Positions 1 through 11,532 of a stretch of DNA of 64,000 bases are shown here, in pieces. The stretch covers positions 186,001 to 250,000 of the forward strand of contig MU270080.1 of the NCBI GenBank assembly GCA_021432635.1. Direction: 5' to 3'. The translations under genes were made by a program, and so were the position numbers. Source of the stretch: Thozetella sp. PMI_491. Taxonomy: Eukaryota; Ascomycota; Sordariomycetes; Chaetosphaeriales; Chaetosphaeriaceae. Each line of letters begins with the position of its first letter. Position 1 is the stretch's first letter. The notes beneath the pieces are model-generated. The model worked only from the letters and a program-made list of their open reading frames with translations. It ran no database searches and was not told the origin of the DNA.

Positions 1-2715
1 GGAACTAGCGGCGATGTTTGTGAAGACTCTTTATCCAAGTGCCACGATTGAACTGCAAGACCACCTTAGTAATTCCATGGCTGAACGATTCAATGCTATA
101 CTCTTCCGCCAGTCCCAACATGCTAGGCTCCGGCAACGCCGACCCAAGAACAAAATTTCTCTACAGCCTATAAACGAAACAGAAGCAATGCAGTTAGACG
201 AAGACGAAGATGTAGCTACGAGGGACCCTACTCTTCCCTACGATGACCGATATCATGGCATACTAGGTGCAAGACTTAATCACCTTTCTCCAGCTCCAAG
301 ACGGGATCCTGCAGCAGCCCTCCCCTCCGAAGCCTCCATGTCGTCGATTGACCGGCAAGCGCTCAGACGGAAGATCGGCCACTTTCCCAACGCTGGCTCC
401 AAGAAGAAGCAAGAAACCTCATCCATTCATATAGGCCAAGTAGGTTATCCAAAGGCACCACAAAACACAGATGGCACGAAATACATCACCTGCGAGTGGT
501 GTTTCGAAACAAGAGAGAACGAGGATTTTGAAGGGGAGGAATGGAGGTATTTACACCTGTGCCAGGTTCCGTCCTTCCATTTACTAACGCAATCTGTCAA
601 GAAAGCATGTGGATAGGGACATGAAGCCCTATATCTGTATTTCAGAAGCTTGCTCGGACCCAACCTGTTCTTTCGGCTCATTCAAAGAGTGGCAAGGGCA
701 TATGCTCTCCCAACATGGGCGACTGTGGCACCAACACGTCTACCCTCAAGCGACCTGGGTATGCGCTGTTTGTAGTGATAGCCAGGAAGGCTTCAAGAGC
801 CAACAGGAGCTTCACTGTCACATGGAGACAACGCACGACTTCACCGAAGCTCAACTCGATGCCATTCTCAGGCAGAGTAGAATCCAAGCGCGACGACGAC
901 CCAACATATGTCCCTTGTGCAACTTTAACGTGGAAGATGACCCCAAAAAGGCCACTGGGGTAAACACAGCGAAGGCCCCCTCGAGCGGTGACGATGGAAA
1001 GCGGCAGCAAGAACCATTGCTCCCTGAAAGCTCTCATAAAAGAGCTCGGATAAGCACCAATGTTGAAAAACCAGCGCCTCATGAGTCAGATTCCGCGGCC
1101 CAACCCGGTATTGAGACCGACAAAAGCACAGAATTGGACAATTCTAAATCATCTCGCATCAATGCAATGGCGGTGCATGTCGCCGCTCATCTCCAAGGGC
1201 TTATGTTTCTAACCATCCGCCTCATGTGTATACGTGACGACAACGCCGAAGCGGCGTCTATAGCAAGTGCGTCTGCGGATAGTGGTGACAACTCTACGCG
1301 CAAGATGGCATCATCCGATACCCAAGAAAAACCAGATGGATCAGTTGCATCCACCAACGACATGGATCCGACATCTGACAAGGACGGCAGCGAAGATGAG
1401 TTTAGCAATAATGCTGTTCGAAAATCCGCAAAAGTCAACTGGGCTCTTGACAGTTGTGATTTTGAGAGTTACACAAACGATGAAGAAGTAAACACGGCCA
1501 TAGCTGAATTGCGGCTCTACACAGAATGCTTCATTCGTTTTCGATTTCCGATGGCGCCGGACTCTCTTCGCTCAGCATTGGTCGAAGCCAATGCGCTGCG
1601 ACTCAGGCGACTTTGTTATCAGCTATATCATCGAATTCCAATTGATTTGAGTATCCTGAATCCAGAAACTAACCCAAATATTATTCAAAATCCTAAGATA
1701 GAGGCGCGTTCTCGGGGGGTAAGTTTTGCTTCGGGGGTGCTGCCAAAGCCTACCACCATCGACAAAATATCGGGGCCAGCTCGCTCTCCCCCAGTGCCAG
1801 TGACGAATGCAACTACTGCTCGACAAACTGCTGTCGCAGATTTATACGCCAAATCCATAAATGAAATTCCTTCTGTTATAAACAACAAGTTGTCGTTCCC
1901 TCCAATACCGCAAACAGAGGAGTGTCCATATTGCGGCGTTATTATTGAGTTCAAGAATAGAGTGAAGTCAGCGAAGTTAATGCTGTGGCAGTAAGTAGAC
2001 CACTCCTCTCCCAGGAAGATAATGTCTAATATGTCTTAGTAATCATGTTATTAGACATCTGGAGCCTTTTATTTGTGTTTTCGCACACTGCCTGGAAACG
2101 AATCAATATGGGACCGGTCCAATGACATTCGAAACGTCGAAAGCCTGGATTAGCCATATGCAAAACGCTCACGGGCATGTATGGGAGCATAGTGCCCCTT
2201 CTAGCGATCCTATAATCTTTGATCAGGAGACCCAGTATCAGGAGCATTCTATCAAAGAGTATGGCATGCCTAAAACACATAGTGAGGCTCTCGACAGCGC
2301 AGCACGAAGACCAGTTCTTGAGAAGGTCTTGGAATGTCCGTTTGGCGACGATTTTCAACCCTCAGAGAATTTCGAGTCAAGTAGCAGTGGCCTCTTCTCG
2401 AGCGAAGCTCTGCAGTTACACGTCGTCGCTCATATGAAAGAGATTGCTTTGCTTACATTGCAAAAACTACATGTCGATGGTGACGAAGACAGTGAGAACG
2501 TCCATAGCGACCTCGCCTCAAAAGATAATGGACTGGATTTTGCGCCATATCGTGAATCTATGTACAGTTTACTGGACGAGGAATCTCTAGACTACCGGGA
2601 TGAGGAATCTCTAGACTACCAGGACGACGACGCTGCGGCTGCACAAATAACTCAAGGCCACGGCGAAGAGGAAACTAGTGCACCTGTAAGAATACTCGAC
2701 AAAGAGGATAAATAA
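1..2715 (+). CDS. C2H2 zinc-finger protein of the C2H2-ankyrin type, 5' partial
   Basis: The reading frame is open from base 2, so the true start lies upstream of the window. Exons read as 2-546, 602-1990 and 2040-2715; the introns (547-601 and 1991-2039) are GT-AG. Joining them restores the conserved pattern of fungal C2H2 proteins: a CEWC pair, then HVDRDMKPYICI with Cys pairs and W..H...H spacing, and near the end CPYCG, HNHVIRHLEPFICVF and W..HMQ..H. Long acidic, low-complexity linkers separate the finger blocks. Proteins of this kind usually continue into ankyrin repeats and sit beside NACHT/HET-type genes; their role is inferred to be recognition or signalling rather than classical transcription. 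The frame stops at 2713-2715, but ankyrin-like sequence continues in the same frame after the stop, so this copy is probably truncated. Confidence 0.75.
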
Positions 2716-2978
2716 AACTCGGGAATGACACAGCTTCACGACGCGGTGCAGGCCAGCAATTTGTATTTAATGAAGTCTTTGATCCACGAAGGCGCAAATT
2801 TAGGCAGCAGAGAAGAGACAATAGCGACAGGACAGTGTTACATTAAGTTTCCATAGAACAGCCTCATGGTTCTAAAGTAGTAAATCTGCTCCTGAATGCC
2901 GGCGGCATAGCCGTCAGGGATCTAGGTGATAACAACGGTCAAACAGCTCAGCATCACACTACAGAGAGATTTTACTGA
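2716..2978 (+). pseudogene. Ankyrin-repeat remnant downstream of the C2H2 gene
   Basis: Directly after the TAA at 2713-2715 the same frame continues to 2853 and reads TQLHDAVQASNLYLMKSLIH, which has the helix pattern of an ankyrin repeat. A stop at 2854-2856 and a frame change follow. Bases 2877-2978 read, in another frame, VVNLLLNAGG followed by a D..G.TA stretch, again ankyrin-like, before a final stop. At least one stop and one frame change separate these pieces from the upstream gene. I infer a former C2H2-ankyrin protein that has lost its C-terminal repeats. An unrecognised intron could remove some, but not obviously all, of the breaks. Confidence 0.6.
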
Positions 2979-3157
2979 GAGCACCCATGTCTTGGTTAAC
3001 CATAGTGTTGATACGACTACTACAGGCAATTATAGATTTCCTCCGTGTCTCTGGGTTGTAGTTGTCGGGCAAACACACGCCACCGACAACTATTAACCTT
3101 TAATTACCGAATTACTTATAGACCTGGGTGCCAGCGTCATTCGCCAAGCAGCGCCAC

Positions 3158-6100
3158 CTACGGCCAGTAATCGATCGCGTTCCACACCTTCTCAGACCAA
3201 GTATCGACATTGTCTAACGATGCATCCTCGAAAAAAAATCGCGGCTGGACGCCCACGAGGGCATAGCGTGCATTTCTCTGAATTTGTTCTCCCTTGGTCC
3301 TCCCGATTTCTCTGAACAACTTTGTCATCGACCTCATCTCATACATTCGGCTTGCAAACTCCGGAGGCACGGAGTGCTTTTGTGTTATCCACGAGGAGTA
3401 CTGAAGAAACAAGACAGCCGTGGCTGCAAGAAGCGGCGTGGCTACCGACGTGCCGCTCATCCGGATGCCACCATCACAAGGCACCTCGTTCGCAAGGATC
3501 CCGTATAGCGGTAGGTCCTGGGGCCTACCCGGGAGCACCGCTGGGTTATACTGGTCGTCGAAGCCACCGGAGAGTTCTGTGCCACGGACGCTGATGACGT
3601 GCCGATGCATCGAGGCCGGGAACATTTCATGGCTGTCCATGCCATCGTTGCCCGCCGCGGCGAAGAACAAGAGCTGGTACTTGCGTTCCCGTCGGCATTC
3701 GATGATCGCTTCCGCAATTTTGTCGCACCTCTCCGGGACTTCGTGGCCGAGTTCGAGGCTGTTGTTCTCGAAGCCGAAGGAAAGCGATACAACGTGAACC
3801 TGGGTGCTCTCGTGCAGAGATACCCAACGAATTGCCTGTATCACTATATTAGGCAAATGTTCTCCGTGGATCAAGCTGTGCTACGTACCTCGGCGATCCG
3901 CCTTGGGCTGTCCTCAGACTGGAACGCCGCCCGTGTCTCGACAACACGAGCCACGTAGATGATGGCCTTTGGGAGAAGCTTGAGGAGTAGCGTAACGACT
4001 AGGGTGCCATGGCCGGGCCCCCCAGCCTCGTCATGATGGTCCGTGTCGATCGGGGAGGTATTTTGGACGTCGACAAAATCCTTGAAGTGAACCCTCTTTG
4101 CCTCGTCGCGCCCAAACATTTTGAAATGGGCTGCATCGAGGGAGAACCCGGTGTCGATAACGGCAATCTTGATCCTCTCCCAAGATCTCTGTCTGGCTAG
4201 CTGCACGAAAATGTGGTTGACGTCGCGAAATTGAGTGCATTGCCATGCATTAACTCTGTCTCTGAACCCATCTGTTAGTTTCAACATAAATGAACTACTG
4301 CAGAGGTGTTTTCTTGCTTACTGTGTGATGCCCGCGCTTAACCCCCGGGCCAGACTTGGAAGTATTTCGGTGGAAGATTGGGGAAAGTAGACGGGGCTAT
4401 TACTCCCAAGCAGTGGAAAATCTTGAGAAGCAAACTGAGCCTCATAAAGATCGGTCTGGAAATCTTCTATGCAGACCTCGTTGCGGTATAGTTGTTCTAA
4501 TGGTAGCACGATTTTTTCCCAGATGATATCGCGACGACCCTGTGTATCGGTAGCCTTTTTGAAGATGCTCGAGTCGAAACAGCGATTGATAATAGTCTGG
4601 TAGTCCGTGTGCCATATTTGCTCTCCACGGCTTACAAGGTCGCAATAATCGATGTAATTTTGAAGAATAACCTCTTCATTCGGGTTGAGCTGGTCTTGTT
4701 CACTGTATCTCTTGCTAGAGAAGATCTCGATGAGTAGGATGCCAAGCGCCATCAGTTTCGGGTAGAAGCTACGGCGCGGAACGGTAGTAACCATTGGTTC
4801 TCGTAGTGACCGCCCTGTTCGATCTGCCCAGGAGAATGGAGTGATATAAGGATGACCTGATGTGGACTTTCCAGAGCTAGTTGGGAAGCGTTCCTGGACG
4901 AAAAGGATTTGCTCTCTTGACCAAGGCACTGGCATCCATTTTGTGTCGTAGTACTGCCAGATTGCCAGTGCCACGAAGTACGAGAGAGTGTATTTCTGCC
5001 ACGGTTTAAGCTCCTGCAACACCTCTGTAACCAGCAGCTCATTAAGGGTCAAGGAGACAATGGGAGACAGTTCCCGAGCCGCAGACTGGTGCTCTTTGGA
5101 AGCATAGAGCCTAGAACTGTTGTCGACTTTCTCCACTCGTATCTTGACGTTCTTGCAATGGTTACGTTCTAGTTCATTGCACAGCGGAGTGGCCAAAGGA
5201 TGTATTTGGTGAAAGCCGTCAAATTCATCCAGTGCTTTGCCAGCGGGTGACGATCTAAGCGGTTCATATCAGTTTCGTTCAGCGCGAGAATGAAGCTTGT
5301 CATTTTTTTTTTGGCAGAGCCGCCGTTGATACTTACTCTGAAACAAGAAACTGTACCTGATGGCGGCAATCTTCTGGAGCTGTGCACGGGATTTTTTTGC
5401 ATTTATGGGTCGCCGTATCGAAGAATGCGTCAAAGTTGGCGGAGTCTGGACCGTTACCAATCGCTGTTGGCAGCTCAGCACACCTGATGCCTAAGCGCTT
5501 GAGATGATCCTTGTCTTTCTTATCGTCATGGCCGCAGCGACAGGAAATACACTCCCGAATGAGGTACCAAAGCTCATCGTCGATCTCTCTTGAGCGGCAT
5601 CGGACGTGTGATTTTAGTGGCGGTGCTGCGTAGCCCTCCCATGTTGTATGAACTACAGATACCTTTGACGAGATCGATTCAGCTATTGGCGTAGGCCAAT
5701 CGTCAAAGAGTCCCGGTTTCTTCTCTAGCCGAGAGAGTAGGTATATTCGTAGCAGAGGCTTATAAGAGTCGGCGTCGCTCAAGAGGAAGGGTGACGCTGC
5801 CTTGAGGTGCCTGAATGGTTCGTCCAAGGCAACTATCTGATATTATCTGTAGTAAGCACGCCGAAAATCATAGAGTACCTAGCCTAACAGCCCGAAAGAA
5901 AATGTTGGAGTCTAGTGTGCGCTCTTACAGAGTTCAACTTGTCTGAATATTTTGCGACAAAGGGCAATAACAACGTATTCACCCGTTCAAAGGCCTGTTC
6001 GATGTCTTCGCCTTTTCTTCTGGCGGATAGCTCGTCTCTTCTTTTGGCGCAGTTGCTCAAAAACTGCGCAACCTGCTTGAGGTGTAATTTTTGGGCCCCT

Positions 6101-6186
6101 GTTGGGGGTGTAGCTGCAATACGAATTAACTCCGAAGAGATGATCGATACGGTGTCAAGTAGCTCTGGGGAAATGTTCAAAGCCAT
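3158..6186 (-). CDS. DUF7580-like N-terminal region fused to a subtilisin-like (S8) serine protease
   Basis: Five exons fit one 913-residue protein: 6186-5929, 5836-5337, 5254-4322, 4261-3889 and 3835-3158. All introns are GT-AG, 53-92 nt, and the exon lengths sum to a multiple of three. Residues 1 to about 560 are helical, Cys-containing sequence resembling the fungal DUF7580 domain, which often precedes S8 domains. The protease part has Asp600 (AVIDTGF), His648 (GHGT), oxyanion Asn751 (AAAGNDG) and Ser818 (GTSVATP), so the triad looks complete. There is no signal peptide, suggesting an intracellular protease. S8 domains serve as effector modules in fungal NLR-like proteins, and the neighbours (C2H2-ankyrin, C2H2, HET) suggest an allorecognition or immune-like role; that role is inference. 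It is convergent with the upstream C2H2 gene and divergent from the next one. Confidence 0.85.
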
Positions 6187-6632
6187 CTATCAGACAATGA
6201 ATAGGCTTTTCGGGGAGACACGACCGAAACTGCCGTTGGCAGCTCGAGCAGTAGTGTGCGAGAATCTGCACAGTCGAGGAGCGAGACGTCGATTGCGAGC
6301 TCAGCCACCCCCTCCTTCAGCCGCAACACTACTCAAAACGAGCCAAAGTTGCAATCAAGCTGAGATTACAGTAAATAAGCATGTCTCTACCAGTCAGTCG
6401 GCGGCATGCATTGCAGCATCGAGGGCGTGATAATAGCAGATACTAAATTCTTTGTTCATTTCCGCCACAAAGCTAGAGCCAGAGGCAAGCGCCCACCGCC
6501 CTGTCCCACGCTGGCGACAACTCACTAAAAAGTAAGGCAGCCTCGCCTTGAAGGCGGGTATTGCCGAGTTCACTTTCTTTGCTCCGCACTAAATCGTTAC
6601 AATATGGTATACTGGCTTGGTCGGACCAAGAG
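6187..6632. promoter_or_regulatory. Divergent intergenic region between the S8 protease and C2H2 genes
   Basis: These 446 bases separate two start codons pointing outwards and should hold both promoters. No convincing TATA box or repeated operator is visible. Short open frames here are not supported by any recognisable protein. Confidence 0.4.
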
Positions 6633-9079
6633 ATGAGCGGCCAATTACGGATGATGGCTTTTGCCTGTCAGCTGAAGCTGCAGCGCTACGCATCCTCAAC
6701 TATCGCCGATGATTGGATTGGCCACCGACTGATCGAGTTCAACCACTGGGCCTCGGGGTCTGGCGCGTTGTTGCGGGGTCGACATAGCCTTGATGACAAG
6801 CTTCATCTCTCCAAAGCCTCTTGTAATGTGTTGTTTGTCTTGCTGCTGAGCTTGGATGATTCCGTTCGCATGTGCGCAAGTCAGTGTGCGTTGTCGAACC
6901 TCTTCATCTTCTTTCCTTGAGGGTCTAATCACTGGCGCAGACGACCCTTTCGTGCCAGATGACGTTAACCCAATGGCCACGATCACGAATCTCATGCAAG
7001 ATGTTACGTTCCTTGGGAAAGCCCTCAACCGATGGCATCCTAAAATTCCCTCAAGCCAGACCGGGACCTCGAGCGAGACATTACTTTTGTCCCCGGCGGA
7101 CCAGCTGATCCGCGACGACATCGAGCAAACCATTGCACAACTTGTCCAAGCAACAAAAGACTCAGTGCAGTCCGTCTTCCAGTCGATGCTATGGCTAGCA
7201 GACGACACGTTCGATCCGAATTGCGAGGACCTCCAATCATTTCTGTCACAGCAATCTACCCTTTTTAGCAACTCAACGCATCTGTCAAGGGTACAATCGA
7301 GACTGATTCAGGCTAACCTCAGGCGACGCCATCGCTTTATAACTGCTCGTAAATGCGAGGATGCTCCACCACTGCCCACGAAGTCACCGCACCCCCGCAG
7401 GTCTCGGATTTTGTACCCCGATCCCCCGAGTATTACGCAGTCCTTGAAGGCTTTCAAGTGCCCATGCTGCTGCCGAGACCTCCCAGCATTCATAGCGGAC
7501 CCAGAGCCTTGGAGACGTCATATCATGTCAGATCTTTGCCCGTATATCTGCATTTTACCAGACTGCAAACAGCCCGATATATTGTACCACGAAGAGGAGG
7601 CCTGGAAACAACACGTTTTAGAAGATCATGGATCAGAATCATGGGACTGCCCGTTCTGTGACCGGGATTACAACTACACCGACTCCTCTCTTTTCACACA
7701 GCACGTGAGAACTGTTCACCGGCAACTTACCACCAAACTCCAAGAGGAAGCCTTTGAGATCCTGATCAATTCCTGTCTACGACGGGAACTTACCCGGGAG
7801 GTTTGGTGCCCTCTCTGTCCGAATGATTCATCGGTTATCAACAACCTCGACCATATTGCTCGGTGCCTATGCGGCTTGGCCGTAGAAGCTTTTTGCTATA
7901 GTGGTGACGAACTGCCTTCCATCCAACCTGTTCCACCGGATCCGGTCCAAACAAGCGCCACCGAGAGAAGCAAAGGGAAAGGAGTGGTTCAACCTGATGA
8001 CATCGAACGAAGGCATCCTACCAGTAGTGACCGAAGCCCGGCTGCGGGGCTTAGGTTTGCATGTCCTTACTTCAAATACTCACCCCCAAAATATCAGTCA
8101 TGGGGAGCTTGCGCGGGCCCCGGTTGGCCTACCATTGCAAGAATGAAGTAAGCACTCTCACGTCACTTACTTTGGTTCTAGCGCTGACTGTCGACCAGGC
8201 AGCATCTGTACCGACGCCACAAGCACCACGAGCATTATTGCAACAGATGCTCAGAATCTTTCAAGACGGAAGAGATGCTTAAAGATCACCAACTAGCAAC
8301 AGAACGGTGCGAGCTCCGGCAAACTGGAGACAAGGACGACCCGATTGACCCGGAGAAAGAAGCACGTCTTAAGTCGCGTAGACGGCCGAGGGGAGCGCAA
8401 AATCCAGTGGAAGATTGGGAAGATATTTACCGCATCTTGTTCCCCGAAGCTCAAAGGATTCCCTCTCCATGCAAGTTGCCGAGATCCATTTCCGAATGTT
8501 TTGCTAATGCGATGTATAGTCTACGATGACAAAGAAGTGAGCGAGTCACAAATGAGGCTGCTGGAGAATTTCGCTCAGATCGAAGAGTATGTCCTTAAAC
8601 AGGTGTCTCTAAAGCTACGGAAAGCTCTGGGAGAAGACGCGGACAAAAATTTCAACATCGACGCGGAGCGCCTGAAGCAAATAGCGGCCGATATCGTTCC
8701 AGATGCAGTTGCGAACTATTTGAAAGCATCCCGACGCGAACAAGAGCCAAGTAAAGAAACAGTAACCCAGAGCATCGACTCTGGATACCGCCCCGTCGAC
8801 TCTGCATACGATGAACCGGATTTCCTAGGAATGCCTCTACCCGGGCTGGCCGGTATATCCGATCCTTTCGACCAAGTCTTTAGCGATTTTTCCTTATTTG
8901 ACGATTTTCCCGTCACATACGACCGTAATATACCCGAAGATTCTCGATTTCTTCCGTGGTTGCCGGATGACTGGAACGTACCGACAGCGGTACAAAGTGT
9001 GAATCCAAGTCCGATGGTTGATGACCCCACGTTATATGAGGACTTCAGCCCAAACAAAAAGAAAGAGCCATCCTCATAG
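6633..9079 (+). CDS. C2H2-type zinc-finger protein, fungal multi-exon family
   Basis: Four exons (6633-6879, 6941-8147, 8199-8470, 8520-9079) give 761 residues. Introns 1 and 2 are GT-AG. Intron 3 begins GC (GCAAGT) and ends AG with a GCTAATG branch site, and is needed to restore the family motif IPSPFYD. The N-terminal stretch RLIEFNHWASGSGALLRGRH matches the start of this family, which has an aromatic-rich helix followed by SLD..L. Cys/His clusters follow at about residues 255-390, then CPYFKYSP...CAGPGWP and HLYRRHKHHEHYCNRC, then W.DIYRILFP. The C-terminal 180 residues are acidic and helical. ATG 6633 was chosen because it is the first in-frame ATG after an open stretch lacking family similarity; 6651 is an alternative. 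Function unknown; DNA binding or a regulatory role is plausible. Confidence 0.8.
8471..8519 (+). other. GC-AG intron in the C2H2 gene
   Basis: The 49-nt intron starts GCAAGT and ends GTATAG. Splicing here joins ...IPSPF to YDDKEV in frame. No GT donor nearby gives the same result. Confidence 0.75.
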
Positions 9080-9192
9080 CAGCGCGCTTCGGCGGTTCAC
9101 TTGATAAGGAATATATAATCGTCTTACCTTAATGCGGTAGAGTAGTACCTGCGAGTGACCTATTACCGCCGTATCGGGGATCACTTCTTTGT

Positions 9193-11532
9193 TTACACCA
9201 ACAGTAGCTCCATTGCAGCCTCCGTCCCATTCCCTCTCACTCTTTCTCCACCCATTACACCATACACATACGCTTCCCCGACAATGCGCCGTTGATTGTC
9301 TGGACCTCCCTCCAGTCGTCTAAGAACGAAGGGTACGGCGGCACCCGCCAGCACATAAACCTCATCGCCCATTCGCACAGATTCTGGAGCGACCCCAAAG
9401 TAGCCACTTTTTGTGAGAAACAACCGCCTCCCGCCACACGCGACGCGAAATGCCTGGTCAAAGTCGACATGTAGCCTCTGCTGGGCCGTCTCCTCGGGCG
9501 TGGGGTCGCCCAGCTGGGACTCGAGAGCGATCATCTGGAGTATGGCCGCGTACGAAGGGAAAGGGGCTGGGCTTCCTGGAAAATAGGGAGATGAGAATCG
9601 CTCTGACAGCTCTGTGATCTGATCCTTCGTGTATGCCATCATCTCTTTAAGTCCCTGCAAGTTCTTGTCCTCCGCTTCGACGATATTGGCCCTTGCGACA
9701 CGTTCTGCCTGATTGATGATTTCTTGCTGCAGCTCGCGCACCAGCCTTGCCAGAAAAGCGTGGAACCCTGCCCGGGCTGTCGCCTCATTTCCGGGCAAAG
9801 AAGACGGGCAATGACCCCGGTACGTATCTTTAATCATGGTACGGCGGAGGGCGTCGGGCGGGCTTTCATTCTCGTCGCTTGGGTATGGCATGTCTACTGG
9901 ATACTGTAACAGGAAGTCAAGGAGGGAGTAAAGGCCGAACACAACCGTGTTACGGTATGTCGGGCCAAGCAAAGACACACAGTCCACAAGTATGCCCTCG
10001 GCTGGCAGCTTGCTCGCCCATTGCGTCCCGAGACGGAGACCTTGGAAATTAAGCCCACGGCTAGCGTCCCAGGGCCTATTTGCCTGCAAGTTATCCCTTC
10101 CTTGACCGAATTCGGCCTCATACAGAGGTATCATTTGCATGCCCTTGTTGTAAGCAGGAACCCACGACGGCCAATTTGCTCCTCTTTCCTTCTGGGAATT
10201 CTGCGAGAGGGGATCCTCTACCAAACCCAAGACATCCAGATTGCTGGCGTCTATAATGGAAAACCACGTCGCTTCGGCGTAAACGTTGCTTAAGGGACAC
10301 CTGTCGTCATCGTAGTCAGGTGTGATTGTGTATGTTCGGTGCTTGCCCACCTGAGCCTCGTCCCACAAGCCCAAAACGCCATATATGTAGTCTTTAGGCT
10401 TGGAGCAGCTAAAGTACCGTGCATGATATAGAATCTGCGACAAGGTCAAAGCCGACGAGGCGTCACGACGTAATACGTGGAAGATGTGCTGGTTATTGAG
10501 GCGATTATCGAACTCGCGTGGGTCAGTCCCGCGCTGCCCGATGAATCCGTGCTGCCTTGGATCCACTGCTTGTCGCACTAGATCTTTCAATAGTCCGCTC
10601 AGGTTGGTTGCGTGGATTAGATCGGCTGAGCGCTCGAGGCTCTCCCAGGGGATGGTTGTGTCTCCTAAAAGAACGCGGCGCGAGCGCGCGAAGAAGCTCT
10701 CTTGGAGCACCCACATGCGGCCGAACCAGAGGCGCTGAAGGAAGGCGCAGTAGCTGATCCACTCTTGGTCACTGATTTGTCGATTGTTCTGAGGATATGA
10801 GTGGCCGAACAGAGCAGCGAGCAAGGCTTCGTCGTTTAAGGAGACAAAGGAAGTCCCCGCCGCAGGGATTTGAACGAGGGGCGATGAAAGAATATCGAGG
10901 ACAGGACGAGCATACTGAGAGTGTAAATCGTCCCGGCCAAGCCAGATGATGACCTGGCGTGCCTGCTTGTATATACGGCCCATCAGAGGCACCTGCCGAC
11001 ATTTCTCCTGGTCTGACTGCTGGTTGATGCAGATGGCGTCGATCCTGTAGACTTGCGGCTCGTCGTTAGCAGGGTGGGTGTCGCAAAGCATACATTAAAG
11101 GCACTAAGAAGTGCATGAGAAGGGTCTTAAACAGAGGGAAGATTCGTACCACAGCCACCGGTTTTCGTCAGGCGCATAGCCACTCTTTCCCAGCTGCTCC
11201 AGCGCATCGACTAGGTTTTGGGTGACAGGGAGCCGGCGCCCATGACAGTGGATCGTCCTGTTTAGTTCGCCGGTGATAATCTCTTCAAAGCCGCTCTGGG
11301 TAAGATCACGGCATATTGGGTCGCCCCACGTGTATGAGATGCAGTCATAATTTGTGTCATCAGTCACTTGGAAGGGCTGGAGCTCAACATTGACAGGCTC
11401 CTTGTCCGTAGATAGTGATAAAATGCGCATAAGTCGAATCCATGGCCTGCCATGAACATTCACTGCTGGTAAGTCTGTGTAGACATAGTCACCTCGCTTG
11501 TTGAGTCCCATGGTGATCAAATTGGTTGACAT
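9193..11532 (-). CDS. Heterokaryon-incompatibility (HET) domain protein
   Basis: Two exons, 11532-11150 and 11044-9193, are joined by a 105-nt GT-AG intron with a GCTAACGAC branch site, giving 744 residues. The HET domain (PF06985) shows its three blocks: YDCISYTWGDP near residue 65, WLWIDAICINQQS spanning the splice junction, and RIYKQARQVIIWLG, then WVLQE. A later KDYIYGVLGL and the C-terminal GDEVYVLAGAAVPFVLRRL are typical of the large fungal HET family. HET domains trigger cell death on non-self fusion when activated by a partner. No NACHT, STAND or WD40 module is attached, so any partner must be separate. The 3' end converges on the C2H2 gene, 113 bases away. Confidence 0.92.

Noticed and set aside
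445-1082. Minus-strand open frames overlapping the first C2H2 gene
   Set aside because: No family features; they are shadows of the plus-strand exons, which show conserved Cys/His patterns.
3836-3888. A frameshift in the S8 protease between the His and Ser blocks
   Set aside because: A 53-nt GT-AG intron (GTACGT to ATACAG) restores RIAEAIRWVS in frame, so no mutation is needed.
3284-3958. Plus-strand open frames opposite the S8 protease
   Set aside because: They lie opposite the catalytic domain and have no motif of their own.
6880-6940. Reading the first C2H2 exon (6633-6879) as a separate small gene
   Set aside because: A GT-AG intron with a TCTAATC branch site joins it in phase to the next exon and completes the usual family N-terminus.
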